Positions 28,379-37,888 are shown, counted from the stretch's first letter. The stretch: DNA of 64,000 nucleotides from Acinetobacter sp. A47 (GCF_000805455.1 NZ_JSUS01000044.1:62001-126000); one strand, 5' to 3'. Numbers and translations are program-made. The notes: generated from the letters alone by a model not told the origin.

Positions 28379-30104
28379 GCCAGAACAAAATAACTGGCTG
28401 ACGATGTGGAGTCACTACCTGACACAGGCACCTTTTTCCCAATCTGCCCAGCCGCTCAATGCGGCACGGATATTACAGCAACTGGTCGAGGCTAGCCTGC
28501 AAGGTGACAGTTGCGTCGAGGTCAATGCACAACAGCTTGAAGCGCTTGGCGATCTGGCCGTTTCGGGTGAGCAAGCCGCTACCCGGGTGGCACCCTGTGT
28601 CCATGATCAGCAGGGCTTGGCATTATACCGATATTGGCAACTAGAGCAACGGCTGGCACATCAGATTTGCCGATTAAAACGGCAAACGATTCAAATCATT
28701 GAAGCTGGCAATGATCACGACTTGCTGAGTGACGAACACCAGCAGAACGCATTGAAAATGGTGCTGCAACAAGGCCTGAGTATTATTACCGGCGGGCCCG
28801 GCACAGGTAAAACCTATACGCTGGCACGTATTATTGCGGCCCTGAACCAGGTGATTCCCGATATTCGCATTGCCATGGCTGCACCCACCGGGAAAGCGGC
28901 CCAGCGTATGCAGGAAGCCTTGCAAAACTCGTTCAATGATCCAAAGCTGCTTGCATCCGGTCTGGTGAGTGATGAATTGCGCTCCCAAACCACCCAGACC
29001 CTGCACCGGTTATTGGGTATGGGCCATCGGCAGATTCCACGTTTTAACCAGAAGCAGCCTTTGCCCTATGATGTGATTGTGGTCGATGAAGCGTCGATGC
29101 TGGATCTCAATCTGGCGACTGCATTATTTGAAGCTGTTCCGGATGCCTGCCGGGTGATTTTATTGGGGGATGCCAATCAGCTGGCTTCGGTTGATGTGGG
29201 ATCGGTTCTGGCAGATTTACAGCAGATGCCGGCACTGGCTGACAATCGGGTACAGTTGCAGACCAGCCGCCGTTTCTCGGGTGACGCCAAAATCGGGCAG
29301 CTGGCCAGATTCATTCAGGCCCAGCGGCAGGAAGATCAGGCTGCGGTATTGGACAGGCTGGAACAACAGATAGTTGCAGCGTCCGCATTGCAACCGGTGG
29401 TTTTATCTGCAGATATGCCTGACCGGATACAACTGGAATATCTGGCAGGGCAGCACGGAGAGGAGATCGAGCCGGTCTATCAAAAACTCATGTATGGTTT
29501 TCAGGCCTATGTCGAAGCCTTAAAAACCTACCTGCAGGCCGATGATGCGGCAGAACAGATCCCGCAGGTCATTCAGGCCTTTGATGATTATCGTATTCTG
29601 ACAGCCATCCGGCATGGTCAGCTGGGCATTGAGCAGCTTAACCGTTATGCCGGGCAATGGCTAAATCTGCAACTCAGACAGATGGCGATAGGTGACTGGT
29701 ATGTCGGGCGTCCGGTCATGATGACGTATAATGACTATCAACTGGGAATCTCCAATGGAGATATCGGGATCTGTTTCAAACATCGAACCCAGCCACAACA
29801 GTTTGAGGTGTTTTTTCCGAGCCTGAATAAATGGATTGCAGCGCGTCGCTTGCCTCGCAATATGCAGACGGCTTTTGCCTTGACGATACACAAGTCGCAG
29901 GGTTCTGAGTTTACCCATACCGCGATTGTACTGGATGCCGGGGCCGAGAAGCTGCTTAGCCAGGAATTGATCTATACCGCAGTGACGAGGGCCAAAAAAG
30001 TGGTCAGCATTCTGGCCGATCCGGGGGCGTTACAACAGGCACTTACGATACGGACAGTGCGCCGTAGCGGTTTAGTGCAAAAGGTTAATTTGGCTAGATT
30101 GTGA
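28296..30104 (+). CDS. recD: Exodeoxyribonuclease V subunit alpha
   Basis: The 602-residue SF1B 5'-3' helicase of RecBCD has motif I GGPGTGKTYT (Lys172), motif II VVDEASMLD, motif III LLGDANQLASV and the C-terminal TIHKSQGSEF and YTAVTRAKK motifs. The longest frame opens with GTG 28296 immediately after a stop codon. Its first 28 residues are encoded by the 12-bp tandem array and look unlike RecD. The next strong candidate start is ATG 28404 (566 residues). Neither has a clear ribosome binding site, so the start is unsettled. It follows recB by 39 bases. The stop is followed by a GacA-type site at 30130. Confidence 0.94.
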   Translation: MDKTVYNLVDKRVGKFEDNSVEKHVDEQPEQNNWLTMWSHYLTQAPFSQSAQPLNAARILQQLVEASLQGDSCVEVNAQQLEALGDLAVSGEQAATRVAPCVHDQQGLALYRYWQLEQRLAHQICRLKRQTIQIIEAGNDHDLLSDEHQQNALKMVLQQGLSIITGGPGTGKTYTLARIIAALNQVIPDIRIAMAAPTGKAAQRMQEALQNSFNDPKLLASGLVSDELRSQTTQTLHRLLGMGHRQIPRFNQKQPLPYDVIVVDEASMLDLNLATALFEAVPDACRVILLGDANQLASVDVGSVLADLQQMPALADNRVQLQTSRRFSGDAKIGQLARFIQAQRQEDQAAVLDRLEQQIVAASALQPVVLSADMPDRIQLEYLAGQHGEEIEPVYQKLMYGFQAYVEALKTYLQADDAAEQIPQVIQAFDDYRILTAIRHGQLGIEQLNRYAGQWLNLQLRQMAIGDWYVGRPVMMTYNDYQLGISNGDIGICFKHRTQPQQFEVFFPSLNKWIAARRLPRNMQTAFALTIHKSQGSEFTHTAIVLDAGAEKLLSQELIYTAVTRAKKVVSILADPGALQQALTIRTVRRSGLVQKVNLARL

Positions 30105-30129
30105 ACTTTTTCTTCAAAATATGAACCTT

Positions 30130-30147
30130 TGTAAGTAAAAGCTTACA
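30130..30147 (+). promoter_or_regulatory. GacA-type upstream activating sequence
   Basis: TGTAAGTAAAAGCTTACA matches at every fixed position the 18-bp consensus TGTAAG-N6-CTTACA that GacA uses upstream of rsmX, rsmY and rsmZ in Pseudomonas. The palindrome extends to 9 bp per arm (30127-30150). A TATATA box lies at 30194-30199, placing the site roughly -76 to -59 from the predicted start, the usual distance. It could alternatively be a recD 3' hairpin, but no T-tract follows. Confidence 0.65.
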
Positions 30148-30205
30148 AAGATTCGAGATATTGTCGCTAGAGCAAATTCAGGCTTTTTGAGATTATATAC
30201 CCACA

Positions 30206-30352
30206 AAGAGCCTAGCATGGAAAGCTAGGTAAATCGCATAAATATAACGATAACGTCGTGATGACAGCGAACTTACAGTGAAGTAAGTGATAAAAGAGGA
30301 AACTTACAGCCGCTAAGCCTTGTAGTTTTGGGAGAGACTACAGGGCTTTTTT
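30206..30352 (+). ncRNA. Candidate Rsm-type (CsrA-sequestering) small RNA
   Basis: This gene-free stretch of about 147 bases begins a few bases after a TATATA -10 box and ends in a strong terminator. Hairpin 30211-30229 (CCTAGC / GCTAGG) exposes ATGGAAA in its loop, an ANGGA CsrA/RsmA motif. GTAAGT (30283-30288) can pair with ACTTAC (30302-30307), exposing AGAGGAA; a competing pairing with ACTTAC at 30271-30276 is possible. The terminator loop holds GGGAGAG. Only three GGA motifs are seen, fewer than many CsrB-like RNAs. The assignment rests on these motifs plus the GacA-type site upstream. Confidence 0.5.
30315..30352 (+). terminator. Intrinsic terminator of the candidate small RNA
   Basis: A 12-bp stem (AAGCCTTGTAGT / ACTACAGGGCTT, one G-U) with a 10-base loop is followed by TTTTTT. 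It is more than 200 bases beyond recD with no gene between, which argues for a separate RNA. Confidence 0.9.
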
Positions 30353-30506
30353 ATTTTTATTGCTTCCAGCCGATAGACATCCTGCCGATTTTCGATATCC
30401 TTGACTGCCTGTTAAAAACGTGAATATTCATGTTTTAATACAGCTAGGACACGTTTAAGCCGAGACATAAAAATCAGAAATGAAAATTCTGTTGTAGAAC
30501 AATTTT

Positions 30507-30534
30507 TTGTTATTATTAAGTTAAATGTTATACA
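30507..30534 (+). promoter_or_regulatory. Probable promoter of a short transcript
   Basis: TTGTTA (30507-30512), a 16-base spacer and TATACA (30529-30534) preceded by TG (extended -10). It lies upstream of a small open frame and a terminator at 30750. Confidence 0.4.
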
Positions 30535-30570
30535 GACTTGTACGTTTTATCTTACACAGAGATAAGAAAA

Positions 30571-30729
30571 ATGCTATTTTTCTCCACAATTGATTCTGAC
30601 AGAATGGTCAGTATAGAAACAGCACATCGCAATAACGAGACCATAAAGAAAATGATGTGTATAAAAACATTCAGAGGGTATGAATGTGAAGGGAGAAGAA
30701 GAATGAATAATAAAAACAAAGCGAAATGA
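30571..30729 (+). CDS. Possible small protein (52 residues) or small RNA
   Basis: Between a plausible promoter (30507-30534) and a good terminator (30750-30778) lies one open frame from ATG 30571, encoding 52 residues ending in a basic tail (EGRRRMNNKNKAK). An in-frame ATG at 30703 with a GGGAGAAGAAG purine-rich site would give only eight residues (MNNKNKAK). No homology is recognised. The transcript, rather than the protein, may be the functional product. An upstream TTG at 30538 lies before the predicted transcription start and is not used here. Confidence 0.25.
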   Translation: MLFFSTIDSDRMVSIETAHRNNETIKKMMCIKTFRGYECEGRRRMNNKNKAK

Positions 30730-30749
30730 TAATTATAAAACCTAAGCGC

Positions 30750-30778
30750 AAAGGCCCAAGTCGAACTTGGGCTTTTTT
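30750..30778 (+). terminator. Intrinsic terminator of the 30.5-30.8 kb transcript
   Basis: AAAGGCCCAAGT and ACTTGGGCTTTT form a 12-bp stem with one G-U and a three-base loop, followed by further T. It points to a plus-strand transcript and also sits just beyond the convergent serine hydrolase gene. Confidence 0.85.
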
Positions 30779-30802
30779 GTTTGTCTGGCCTGGCCGGGAT
30801 TT

Positions 30803-32101
30803 TTAAACCAGATCTGCTTCGGTACGATCTGTGGCAAACAGGGAACGGCGCTGGTTTTTCGGAATTTTGGGACAGTTTGTGGAGATCTGGTAGAGCGTTT
30901 TTGCCAGAGCAGGCAGGTGGGTTCCTACAACCGATTTGCCGGTGGTGAGCAGTGAGACACTGATATCACGCTCGGGATCTGCCCAGCATAAAATGTTGGA
31001 AAAACCGATATGCCCGAAGGCTTGTCCTGTCATTGGCCCAAACAACCCGACCGGATTACTGCCCAGCATTGGGCCTAGGGCGTAGCGCATTGGTGCCAGC
31101 AGGGTTCGATCCAGACTAATGCCAGAGGTAGGCAGGGTTGAGCGGAATACGGTTTTTTCACTCATGATCTGCGTGCCCTGATATTCACCTCCACTGAGCA
31201 GCATTTCAAAAAAACGGCCAGCCTGCTCTGCACTGGTATAGATATTACCTGCAGGACAGATGGTATCCATAAAGCGGCTATCATTGGTGACATCCACTGC
31301 CAGTTGCAGTCCACCACCTAATACATGATTGAGATAATAGTCAGTGCCCAGACTCGGGTGAATCCCGGTGGCATAATTCAAGGCAACTTCATCACGATAT
31401 TCAGGTTTTAAACCATAGTTGAAATAGTCCAGCCCCATCGGTTTTTCAATATGTTCAGCCAGAAACTCGCGCACGCTTTGACCTGTTACCCGTTGTACGA
31501 TTTCACCCAGAATATAACCTGCCGTTACGGCATGATAGGCAAGGTGGGTGCCTGAGGGCGAGACAGGTTTGGCGGCATATAGCAACTTCAGGATTTCCTG
31601 CTGGTTAAACAGCAGCTCGGGAGTCACTTCATGATCAATGCGCGGGATGCCACCCCGATGTGAAAGCAAATGGAAAATGGTGGCGCGGCGTTTGCCATTG
31701 ACCCCATATTCAGGAATATAGTAACTGATCGGATCGAGTAAATTCAGCTCGCCACGTTCATCCAGCATATGGATCAGCATGGCCGTGACCATTTTCGAGG
31801 CTGAAAATAAACACACCGGAGTCTCAGGGGTGGCAATTCTGGCATCCGGAGCTAAACCGTCTACCGAGTTACCCTGTGCATAGCCAATACTGCGATTGAG
31901 CATGATCTGTCCCTGACGGCGTAAACAGAGGGTAATCAGTGGATAATTGCCTGTCTTGTACAGGTTTTCCACACTGTTCCAGATGTTTTGTACCTGCCTG
32001 TCGGTCATGCCGCCCAATTCAGCCGGTACTTCATGCCGAGTACGAATCACCTGGTTTAAGTCATCGGGCACATAGCAGGTATTGGTTGATAAAATTTTCA
32101 C
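30803..32101 (-). CDS. Serine hydrolase of the beta-lactamase / family VIII esterase type
   Basis: The protein is about 432 residues from GTG 32101, which has GAGGG six bases upstream; an in-frame ATG at 32149 would add 16 residues. The class C-like fold is marked by the nucleophile motif SASK (SxxK), the YHAV segment where the second catalytic Tyr motif (YxN-like) is expected, and PMTGQAFGHIGFSN near the third motif. It has no signal peptide, so it is probably a cytoplasmic esterase or peptidase rather than a secreted beta-lactamase. Substrate unknown. Monocistronic. Confidence 0.85.
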   Translation of the reverse strand: MKILSTNTCYVPDDLNQVIRTRHEVPAELGGMTDRQVQNIWNSVENLYKTGNYPLITLCLRRQGQIMLNRSIGYAQGNSVDGLAPDARIATPETPVCLFSASKMVTAMLIHMLDERGELNLLDPISYYIPEYGVNGKRRATIFHLLSHRGGIPRIDHEVTPELLFNQQEILKLLYAAKPVSPSGTHLAYHAVTAGYILGEIVQRVTGQSVREFLAEHIEKPMGLDYFNYGLKPEYRDEVALNYATGIHPSLGTDYYLNHVLGGGLQLAVDVTNDSRFMDTICPAGNIYTSAEQAGRFFEMLLSGGEYQGTQIMSEKTVFRSTLPTSGISLDRTLLAPMRYALGPMLGSNPVGLFGPMTGQAFGHIGFSNILCWADPERDISVSLLTTGKSVVGTHLPALAKTLYQISTNCPKIPKNQRRSLFATDRTEADLV

Positions 32102-32223
32102 GAATCCCTCGCAATTTTTGGTTTTCTTGCGGCCAGGTCTTAAAGACAAAGCAGAGCAGGCTTAGTGTGCCTATTTTATACAATGCTGTCAGCTGCCGAA
32201 TTGCCGGCAAAGATAAAACAATT

Positions 32224-32252
32224 TTGCAATATAGCGACAGATCACTTAAAAT
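32224..32252 (+). promoter_or_regulatory. Sigma-70 promoter of rpsO
   Basis: TTGCAA (32224-32229), a 17-base spacer and TAAAAT (32247-32252), 88 bases before the rpsO start. The spacing is optimal and the hexamers are near consensus. Confidence 0.7.
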
Positions 32253-32340
32253 AGGCGCCTTGCTGTAGTGATGCACGGCAGTCGGTTGGTTTCAACTGAT
32301 CAATATCATTTTATTTTTGTAAGCATCTCGGAGAAATCGA

Positions 32341-32610
32341 ATGGCTTTAACTAACGCAGATCGCGCAGAGATCATTGCTAAATTTGCTCGTGCTGAAAAC
32401 GACACTGGTTCACCTGAAGTACAAGTTGCTTTATTGACTGCTCAAATCAATGATTTGCAAGGTCACTTTAAAGAACACAAACACGACCATCATAGCCGTC
32501 GCGGTTTGATCCGTATGGTTAACCAACGTCGTAAATTACTTGACTACTTAAATGGTAAAGATCACGGCCGTTATGTTGCTTTGATCGGCGCATTAGGTTT
32601 ACGTCGTTAA
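32341..32610 (+). CDS. rpsO: 30S ribosomal protein S15
   Basis: The 89-residue S15 has the invariant [11 protein letters not shown] and [13 protein letters not shown] blocks. It binds the central domain of 16S rRNA. The start is preceded by CGGAG seven bases upstream. It is followed by pnp, as in most gammaproteobacteria, with a stable stem-loop between the two. Confidence 0.99.
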   Translation: MALTNADRAEIIAKFARAENDTGSPEVQVALLTAQINDLQGHFKEHKHDHHSRRGLIRMVNQRRKLLDYLNGKDHGRYVALIGALGLRR

Positions 32611-32698
32611 TTCGATTTTACTTTGTTTTCGCTATTTCGCATGTCGCAATGCCTTATCGCTGAAAAGAGAGTTTCACCTGATTTCCGTTAGGTGAGTT

Positions 32699-32727
32699 AA
32701 GAAGGGGCGCTTGTTCGCTCCTTCTTT
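32699..32727 (+). terminator. rpsO-pnp intergenic stem-loop
   Basis: An 11-bp stem (AAGAAGGGGCG / CGCTCCTTCTT, loop CTTGTT) lies about 90 bases after rpsO and 135 before pnp. It resembles the E. coli arrangement of an rpsO terminator followed by an RNase III-processed leader that controls pnp. The T-tract is short and interrupted, so partial read-through is expected. Confidence 0.65.
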
Positions 32728-32860
32728 GTGTTTAAATTTATTTAAAATTTTTGGTCTAGTGCGATGGCTTCTAAGCTTTGTCATTTATCCACACCTGAGT
32801 GGTGGTCTGAATGCCAAACCTTAGGGGTCTCACTAGAATAAAACTAGGAAAATATAATAC

Positions 32861-34954
32861 ATGTCAATGTTTAATATCATTCGTAAAGAATTCCAATTTG
32901 GTCAGCATCAGGTTGTTCTGGAAACGGGTCGTGTGGCACGTCAAGCCAATACCGTATTAGTAACCATGGGCGGCGTAACCGTTCTGGTGGCCGTTGTTGC
33001 CCAGCCTAAAGCCAAAGCGGGTCAAGACTTTTTCCCGTTAACTGTAAACTATCAAGAAAAACAATATGCTGCTGGTCGTATCCCGGGTGGTTACGGTAAG
33101 CGTGAAGGTCGTGCTTCTGAAGCTGAAACTTTAATTTCACGTCTGATCGACCGTCCAATCCGTCCATTGTTCCCGGAAGGCTATTTCAACGAAATCCAAG
33201 TCACGGCAACCGTTGTTTCTTCTGACAAAACCATGGAAGCAGATATTGCTGCAATGCTTGGTACCTCTGCTGCATTGTCAATTGCCGGTACACCTTTCCG
33301 TGGCCCGATCGGTGGTGCGCGCGTTGGTTTGATCAACGGTGAATATGTACTTAACCCGAACTTTGAGCAACTGGCACAGTCTGATCTTGACCTGGTTGTG
33401 GCAGGTACTGAAACTGCGGTATTGATGGTTGAATCTGAAGCGAAAGAGTTGTCAGAAGACCAAATGCTCGGCGCCGTTCTGTTCGGTCATGACGAAATGC
33501 AGATTGCCATTCAGGCGATTAAAGAATTTGCAGCAGCAGCAGGTGCGGTTGAATCGACCTGGGTTGCACCAAGCAAAAATGAAGTATTGCTTGAGCAATT
33601 AAAAGCTGCTTTTGAAGCGAAGATTTCAGAAGCCTATACCATTGCAGTAAAACAGGACCGTTATGCAGCATTAGATGCACTTCATGCTGAAGCGCTTGCC
33701 CAGTTCGTTCCTGAAAATGACGAAACAGGCCTTGCTGAAGAAGTAAACGAATTATTTGAAGACTTAAAATACCGTACAGTGCGTGACAATATCCTGTCAG
33801 GCAAACCGCGTATTGATGGTCGTGATACCAAGACTGTACGTGCCATTGATGTACAGGTCGGTGTTCTGGACCGTGCTCACGGTTCTGCGTTATTCACACG
33901 TGGTGAAACCCAGGCCCTGGTGACTACAACTTTGGGGAATACACGTGATGCCTTGATGGTTGATACCCTTGCGGGTACCAAAACTGACAACTTCATGTTG
34001 CACTATAACTTCCCTGCATACTCTGTGGGCGAAACAGGCCGTGAATCTGGTCCTAAGCGTCGTGAAATCGGTCATGGCCGTCTGGCCCGTCGTGGTGTAC
34101 AGGCAGTACTTCCTGCGGCTGACCGCTTCCCGTACGTAATCCGTATCGTTTCGGATATTACGGAGTCTAACGGTTCTTCTTCAATGGCGTCTGTGTGCGG
34201 TGCTTCATTGTCATTGATGGATGCTGGTGTGCCATTAAAAGCACCTGTTGCAGGTATTGCAATGGGTCTGGTGAAAGAAGGCGAGCGCTTTGCAGTCCTT
34301 TCCGACATCTTGGGTGATGAAGACCATTTAGGTGATATGGACTTTAAAGTTGCCGGTTCTGCAAACGGTATTACTGCACTTCAAATGGATATCAAGATCG
34401 AAGGGATCACTGAAGAGATCATGGAAGTGGCATTGAATCAGGCTTATGCAGGTCGTATGCATATCCTCAATGAAATGAACAAGGTCATTTCACGTGCCCG
34501 TGCAGAAATCAGTGCCAATGCACCAACATTCGAAGTGATTAGCATCAATCCGGACAAGATTCGTGATGTCATTGGTAAAGGTGGTGCAACCATCCGTCAA
34601 ATCACTGAGGAAACCAAGGCTGCGATTGATATCGAAGACAATGGGACCGTGCGTGTATTTGGTGAAACCAAAGCTGCTGCGAAAGCTGCGATTGCAAAAA
34701 TCCAGGCGATTACCGCTGAAGTTGAGCCAGGCAAGATCTATGAGGGTAAAGTGATCCGTATCGTTGAATTCGGTGCTTTCGTAAACATCATGCCGGGTAC
34801 AGATGGCCTGTTGCACATTTCGCAAATCTCAAATGAGCGTATTGCAAACGTGACTGACGTATTGAAAGAAGGTCAGGACGTCAAAGTACAGGTTGCGGAT
34901 GTTGATAACCGTGGCCGTATCAAGTTGACAATGAAAGATATCGAGCAAGCATAA
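32861..34954 (+). CDS. pnp: Polynucleotide phosphorylase
   Basis: The 697-residue phosphorolytic 3'-5' exoribonuclease and degradosome component has two RNase PH domains: the first with [21 protein letters not shown], the second with [14 protein letters not shown] and the catalytic-site Asp-containing [17 protein letters not shown] and [15 protein letters not shown] ([17 protein letters not shown]) and S1 ([19 protein letters not shown]) domains follow. The length is normal. A perfect DnaA box sequence TTATCCACA lies by chance or design in the leader at 32785. Confidence 0.99.
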   Translation: MSMFNIIRKEFQFGQHQVVLETGRVARQANTVLVTMGGVTVLVAVVAQPKAKAGQDFFPLTVNYQEKQYAAGRIPGGYGKREGRASEAETLISRLIDRPIRPLFPEGYFNEIQVTATVVSSDKTMEADIAAMLGTSAALSIAGTPFRGPIGGARVGLINGEYVLNPNFEQLAQSDLDLVVAGTETAVLMVESEAKELSEDQMLGAVLFGHDEMQIAIQAIKEFAAAAGAVESTWVAPSKNEVLLEQLKAAFEAKISEAYTIAVKQDRYAALDALHAEALAQFVPENDETGLAEEVNELFEDLKYRTVRDNILSGKPRIDGRDTKTVRAIDVQVGVLDRAHGSALFTRGETQALVTTTLGNTRDALMVDTLAGTKTDNFMLHYNFPAYSVGETGRESGPKRREIGHGRLARRGVQAVLPAADRFPYVIRIVSDITESNGSSSMASVCGASLSLMDAGVPLKAPVAGIAMGLVKEGERFAVLSDILGDEDHLGDMDFKVAGSANGITALQMDIKIEGITEEIMEVALNQAYAGRMHILNEMNKVISRARAEISANAPTFEVISINPDKIRDVIGKGGATIRQITEETKAAIDIEDNGTVRVFGETKAAAKAAIAKIQAITAEVEPGKIYEGKVIRIVEFGAFVNIMPGTDGLLHISQISNERIANVTDVLKEGQDVKVQVADVDNRGRIKLTMKDIEQA

Positions 34955-34974
34955 TCCTGCCCGGCCTTTCAGCT

Positions 34975-35009
34975 AAAAAAGCGCATTGTACACACAATGC
35001 GCTTTTTTA
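34975..35009 (+). terminator. Intrinsic terminator of pnp
   Basis: AAAAAAGCGCATTGT and ACAATGCGCTTTTTT form a 15-bp stem around ACAC; it lies about 20 bases after the stop codon and is symmetric enough to work in both directions. Confidence 0.93.
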
Positions 35010-35070
35010 TTAACTGAATGAATGTGCTCAAGATAAGAAATTAAAACTATAAATATAAACTTCCTTTATA

Positions 35071-35089
35071 TTAGACATTAGTCTAATGT
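35071..35089. promoter_or_regulatory. Overlapping palindromes upstream of dctA (possible operator)
   Basis: TTAGAC-ATTA-GTCTAA (35071-35086) overlaps ACATTAG-T-CTAATGT (35075-35089), both perfect, directly after a possible TATATT -10 box (35067-35072). The pattern is typical of an operator for a dimeric repressor, about 125 bases before dctA. The regulator is unknown. Confidence 0.45.
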
Positions 35090-35212
35090 TTCCAATGTGA
35101 GTCCTACAACTAACGTAGAATTCCCAAAATTTCCGTGCCTGCCGTATTTATGTGGTTTTAGATAGACAGTCGGAAGTCGATTTTTTCATCTCAATATGAA
35201 GGAATATTGCAC

Positions 35213-36532
35213 ATGCTTGTCGATCATGTCGCCGCAGGTCAAGATGACCCACAACCTCCCAAAAAACCAAAGTTTTACCAGATTCTCTATGTACAAGTGA
35301 TCTTTGCAATTGTTGCAGGGATCTTGCTCGGTCATTTTTTCCCTGATTTTGGCGAAAGCTTGAGGCCTTTAGGTGAAGCCTTTATCAAGATGGTGAAAAT
35401 GATCATCGCTCCCGTGATTTTCCTGACCGTTGTAACAGGGATCGCGGGAATGAAAAATATCGGAAGTGTCGGGCGTGTCACCGCCAAGGCGATGATTTAC
35501 TTCCTAACCTTTTCTACACTGGCTTTAGTCATTGGTTTGATTGTTGGTAATTTTATTGCGCCTGGTCACGGTTTAAATATTGATCCAAGCACCTTGCACA
35601 GCACAAAAGTCGATGAATATGCAGCAAAAGCCCATGAATCTTCAATTACCGGCTTTTTGATGAATATCATTCCGGATACCTTGGTGAGCCCATTTGTATC
35701 AGGCCAGATTCTTCAGGTGCTTTTTGTTGCGGTATTATTTGGTCTGGCCCTGGCAAAATCAGGTGATCTGGGCCGGCCGATCACGGACTTTCTGCAACAG
35801 CTGACCAACCCGGTCTTTACCCTGGTGGGAATGTTGATGAAATTCGCACCAATCGGTGCATTTGGTGCAATGGCCTTTACCATCGGGGCGTATGGTATCA
35901 GTTCAATTGGCAACCTGATGTTGTTGATTGCGACCTTCTATATTACGGCTTTGCTGTTCGTGATTATTATTCTGGGTGCAGTGGCCCGTTATAACGGTTT
36001 TTCAATTATTGACCTGATTCGTTATATCAAAGATGAGCTCTGGCTGGTATTGGGTACCAGTTCATCGGAAGCGGCCCTGCCATCCCTGATGGCGAAAATG
36101 GAAAAGGCCGGCTGTGAGAAGTCTGTGGTCGGCTTGGTGATTCCAACAGGGTATTCGTTTAACCTCGATGGGACCAATATTTATATGACCCTGGCGGCAT
36201 TGTTTATTGCCCAGGCATGTAATATCGAGTTGACACTTACACAGCAACTTAGCATTTTGCTGGTTGCCATGATCAGTTCCAAAGGTGCAGCCGGCATTAC
36301 CGGTGCGGGTTTTATTACCCTGGCTGCCACACTTTCGGTTGTACCGGCAATTCCGGTTGCCGGTATGGCGCTGATTCTGGGAATCGACCGCTTTATGTCC
36401 GAGTGCCGTGCATTAACCAACCTGGTCGGGAATGCCTGTGCCACCATCGTGGTCGCGAAGTGGGACAAGGCTTTAGATAAAGAACAGCTTGATCTGGCCC
36501 TAAAGCATGGCATCGTGAACAAAGACGCATAA
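35213..36532 (+). CDS. dctA: C4-dicarboxylate:cation symporter
   Basis: This member of the DAACS family is 439 residues from ATG 35213, chosen because AAGGA lies 9 bases upstream; a TTG two codons earlier is also in frame. It has the family blocks [36 protein letters not shown] (serine-rich re-entrant loop), [22 protein letters not shown] and [13 protein letters not shown]. The sequence is closer to DctA than to GltP, so uptake of succinate, fumarate or malate is the likely role. Inner membrane, monocistronic with its own terminator. Confidence 0.9.
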   Translation: MLVDHVAAGQDDPQPPKKPKFYQILYVQVIFAIVAGILLGHFFPDFGESLRPLGEAFIKMVKMIIAPVIFLTVVTGIAGMKNIGSVGRVTAKAMIYFLTFSTLALVIGLIVGNFIAPGHGLNIDPSTLHSTKVDEYAAKAHESSITGFLMNIIPDTLVSPFVSGQILQVLFVAVLFGLALAKSGDLGRPITDFLQQLTNPVFTLVGMLMKFAPIGAFGAMAFTIGAYGISSIGNLMLLIATFYITALLFVIIILGAVARYNGFSIIDLIRYIKDELWLVLGTSSSEAALPSLMAKMEKAGCEKSVVGLVIPTGYSFNLDGTNIYMTLAALFIAQACNIELTLTQQLSILLVAMISSKGAAGITGAGFITLAATLSVVPAIPVAGMALILGIDRFMSECRALTNLVGNACATIVVAKWDKALDKEQLDLALKHGIVNKDA

Positions 36533-36544
36533 TCATCTAGCTAA

Positions 36545-36574
36545 TAAAAAAGCCTCTACGTGAGGCTTTTTTTA
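36545..36574 (+). terminator. Intrinsic terminator of dctA
   Basis: AAAAAAGCCTC and GAGGCTTTTTTT form the stem with a four-base loop (TACG), about 12 bases after the dctA stop. Confidence 0.92.
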
Positions 36575-36665
36575 TTGTTTCGGGGGAGGGACGGGTGAAT
36601 AGCAATAGCTTTTTATGCGGCTTCATGGCAGCATTTCTGTAGCTCCCTAAACTCGTCTTGCCCCT

Positions 36666-37888
36666 ATGCAGCTATATTATTTTTATCGTCATCACAGTGA
36701 AAATACTATTTTTATCAGCACAGAACAACAAACAGAACATACGCTGGAATTTTTGTGGATCGACAGTTTAAGGCAGGATCTGGTCAACCATAGCGAGAGC
36801 TGGCAGGCAGACATCTATCAGCATACCGGCTTGCTGCTGAATGAATTTCATATGCGTGACTTGCTCAATATTGAACACCCTTGCGCGTTTGATACAGTTG
36901 AAGAATATGACCTGCTGGTGTTCCGCAAGCTGATCAGTCCGGATGACCAGATTCTGGAAAGCGAGAATGTGCTGGAAGCACATGAAAGCGTATTTGGGCT
37001 GGCCACCACACCGATGAGTTTTATCCTGTCGCCACAGGTTCTGGTCAGTGTCCGTGAGCAGGGCAACAAGGCCATAGAAAGCTATTACAACGGTTACAGA
37101 CCATTATGGAACGTGCCATTGCCGAGCAGAACAAACCGCGTAAGTTACCTGCGACCCCGGCAGATTTGTGCTTACGTTTACTCAATAGCATGATTGATGG
37201 CTATCTGAACTTACGTACCCCTTTAACCCGTCGCGTTGAATACTGGCAGCAGCAACTGCTACAGGGCAACCGCCGTTTTAAGCAATGGCATCAGTTATTC
37301 CATGAAGACATGGCATTCCAGCAAATCGAAAATTTATGTGAGGAACAGATCGAGACCTTGCAGGAATTCAGGGATGAGCTGGTTGATAATTATCATCATG
37401 TTGTGGGTGAACATAAGCACAAGGCACAGGATATCTTGCTGGTACGTCTAAATGACTTGATGAGCCATGTGGAACGTGTACAGAAACATACCTTGCGGCT
37501 GCGTAATGCGATTCAGTCTGCCATCGACCTGCACTTTTCTGCGATTGCCAACCAGACCAATGAAAATATGCGTATTCTGGCGATTATTACTGCAGTATTT
37601 GCACCACTGACCTTGCTGACCGGAATTTATGGGATGAACTTCGAGTTTATCCCCGGGCTAAAGTCACCTGTCGGGTTCTGGATCATGCTCGGGGTAATGC
37701 TGATCAGCACCGTATTGCTGCTGTATTATTTTTATCGACAGCATCTGGTTGGGCGGGGAGAGCGCAGTGTGATTGACCTGCTGGCCCAGCAGCACAAGCA
37801 ACGAAGTCTAAATTTATTGTGGTTTCTGGACTATGAGCCGATCAAGCAGACCTTGAAAGAAGTCGAGAAAATCACCAAGTTGAAATAA
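36666..37888 (+). pseudogene. CorA-like divalent metal transporter, frameshifted
   Basis: Two overlapping frames together make one CorA/ZntB-family protein of about 408 residues. The first frame gives the cytoplasmic N-terminal domain to about 37091 (FHMRDLLNIEHPCAFD, ending ESYYNG). The second continues RLQTIMERAIAEQN through the long helices to the two C-terminal transmembrane segments with YGMNFEF, the invariant GMN motif. Restoring one base near 37089-37092 (AACGG to AACCGG) would join them into one frame. The lesion is a single-base deletion or a sequencing error; both halves are otherwise intact, so any decay is recent. Confidence 0.8.

Noticed and set aside
28192..28431. 79-codon minus-strand frame with a Tyr-Pro-Gln repeat
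   Set aside because: It is the reverse reading of the 12-bp tandem array at the recD start; the repeat is explained at DNA level.
30538..30570. TTG start extending the small 30.5 kb frame to 63 residues
   Set aside because: The TTG lies before the transcription start predicted from the TATACA box and has no ribosome binding site.
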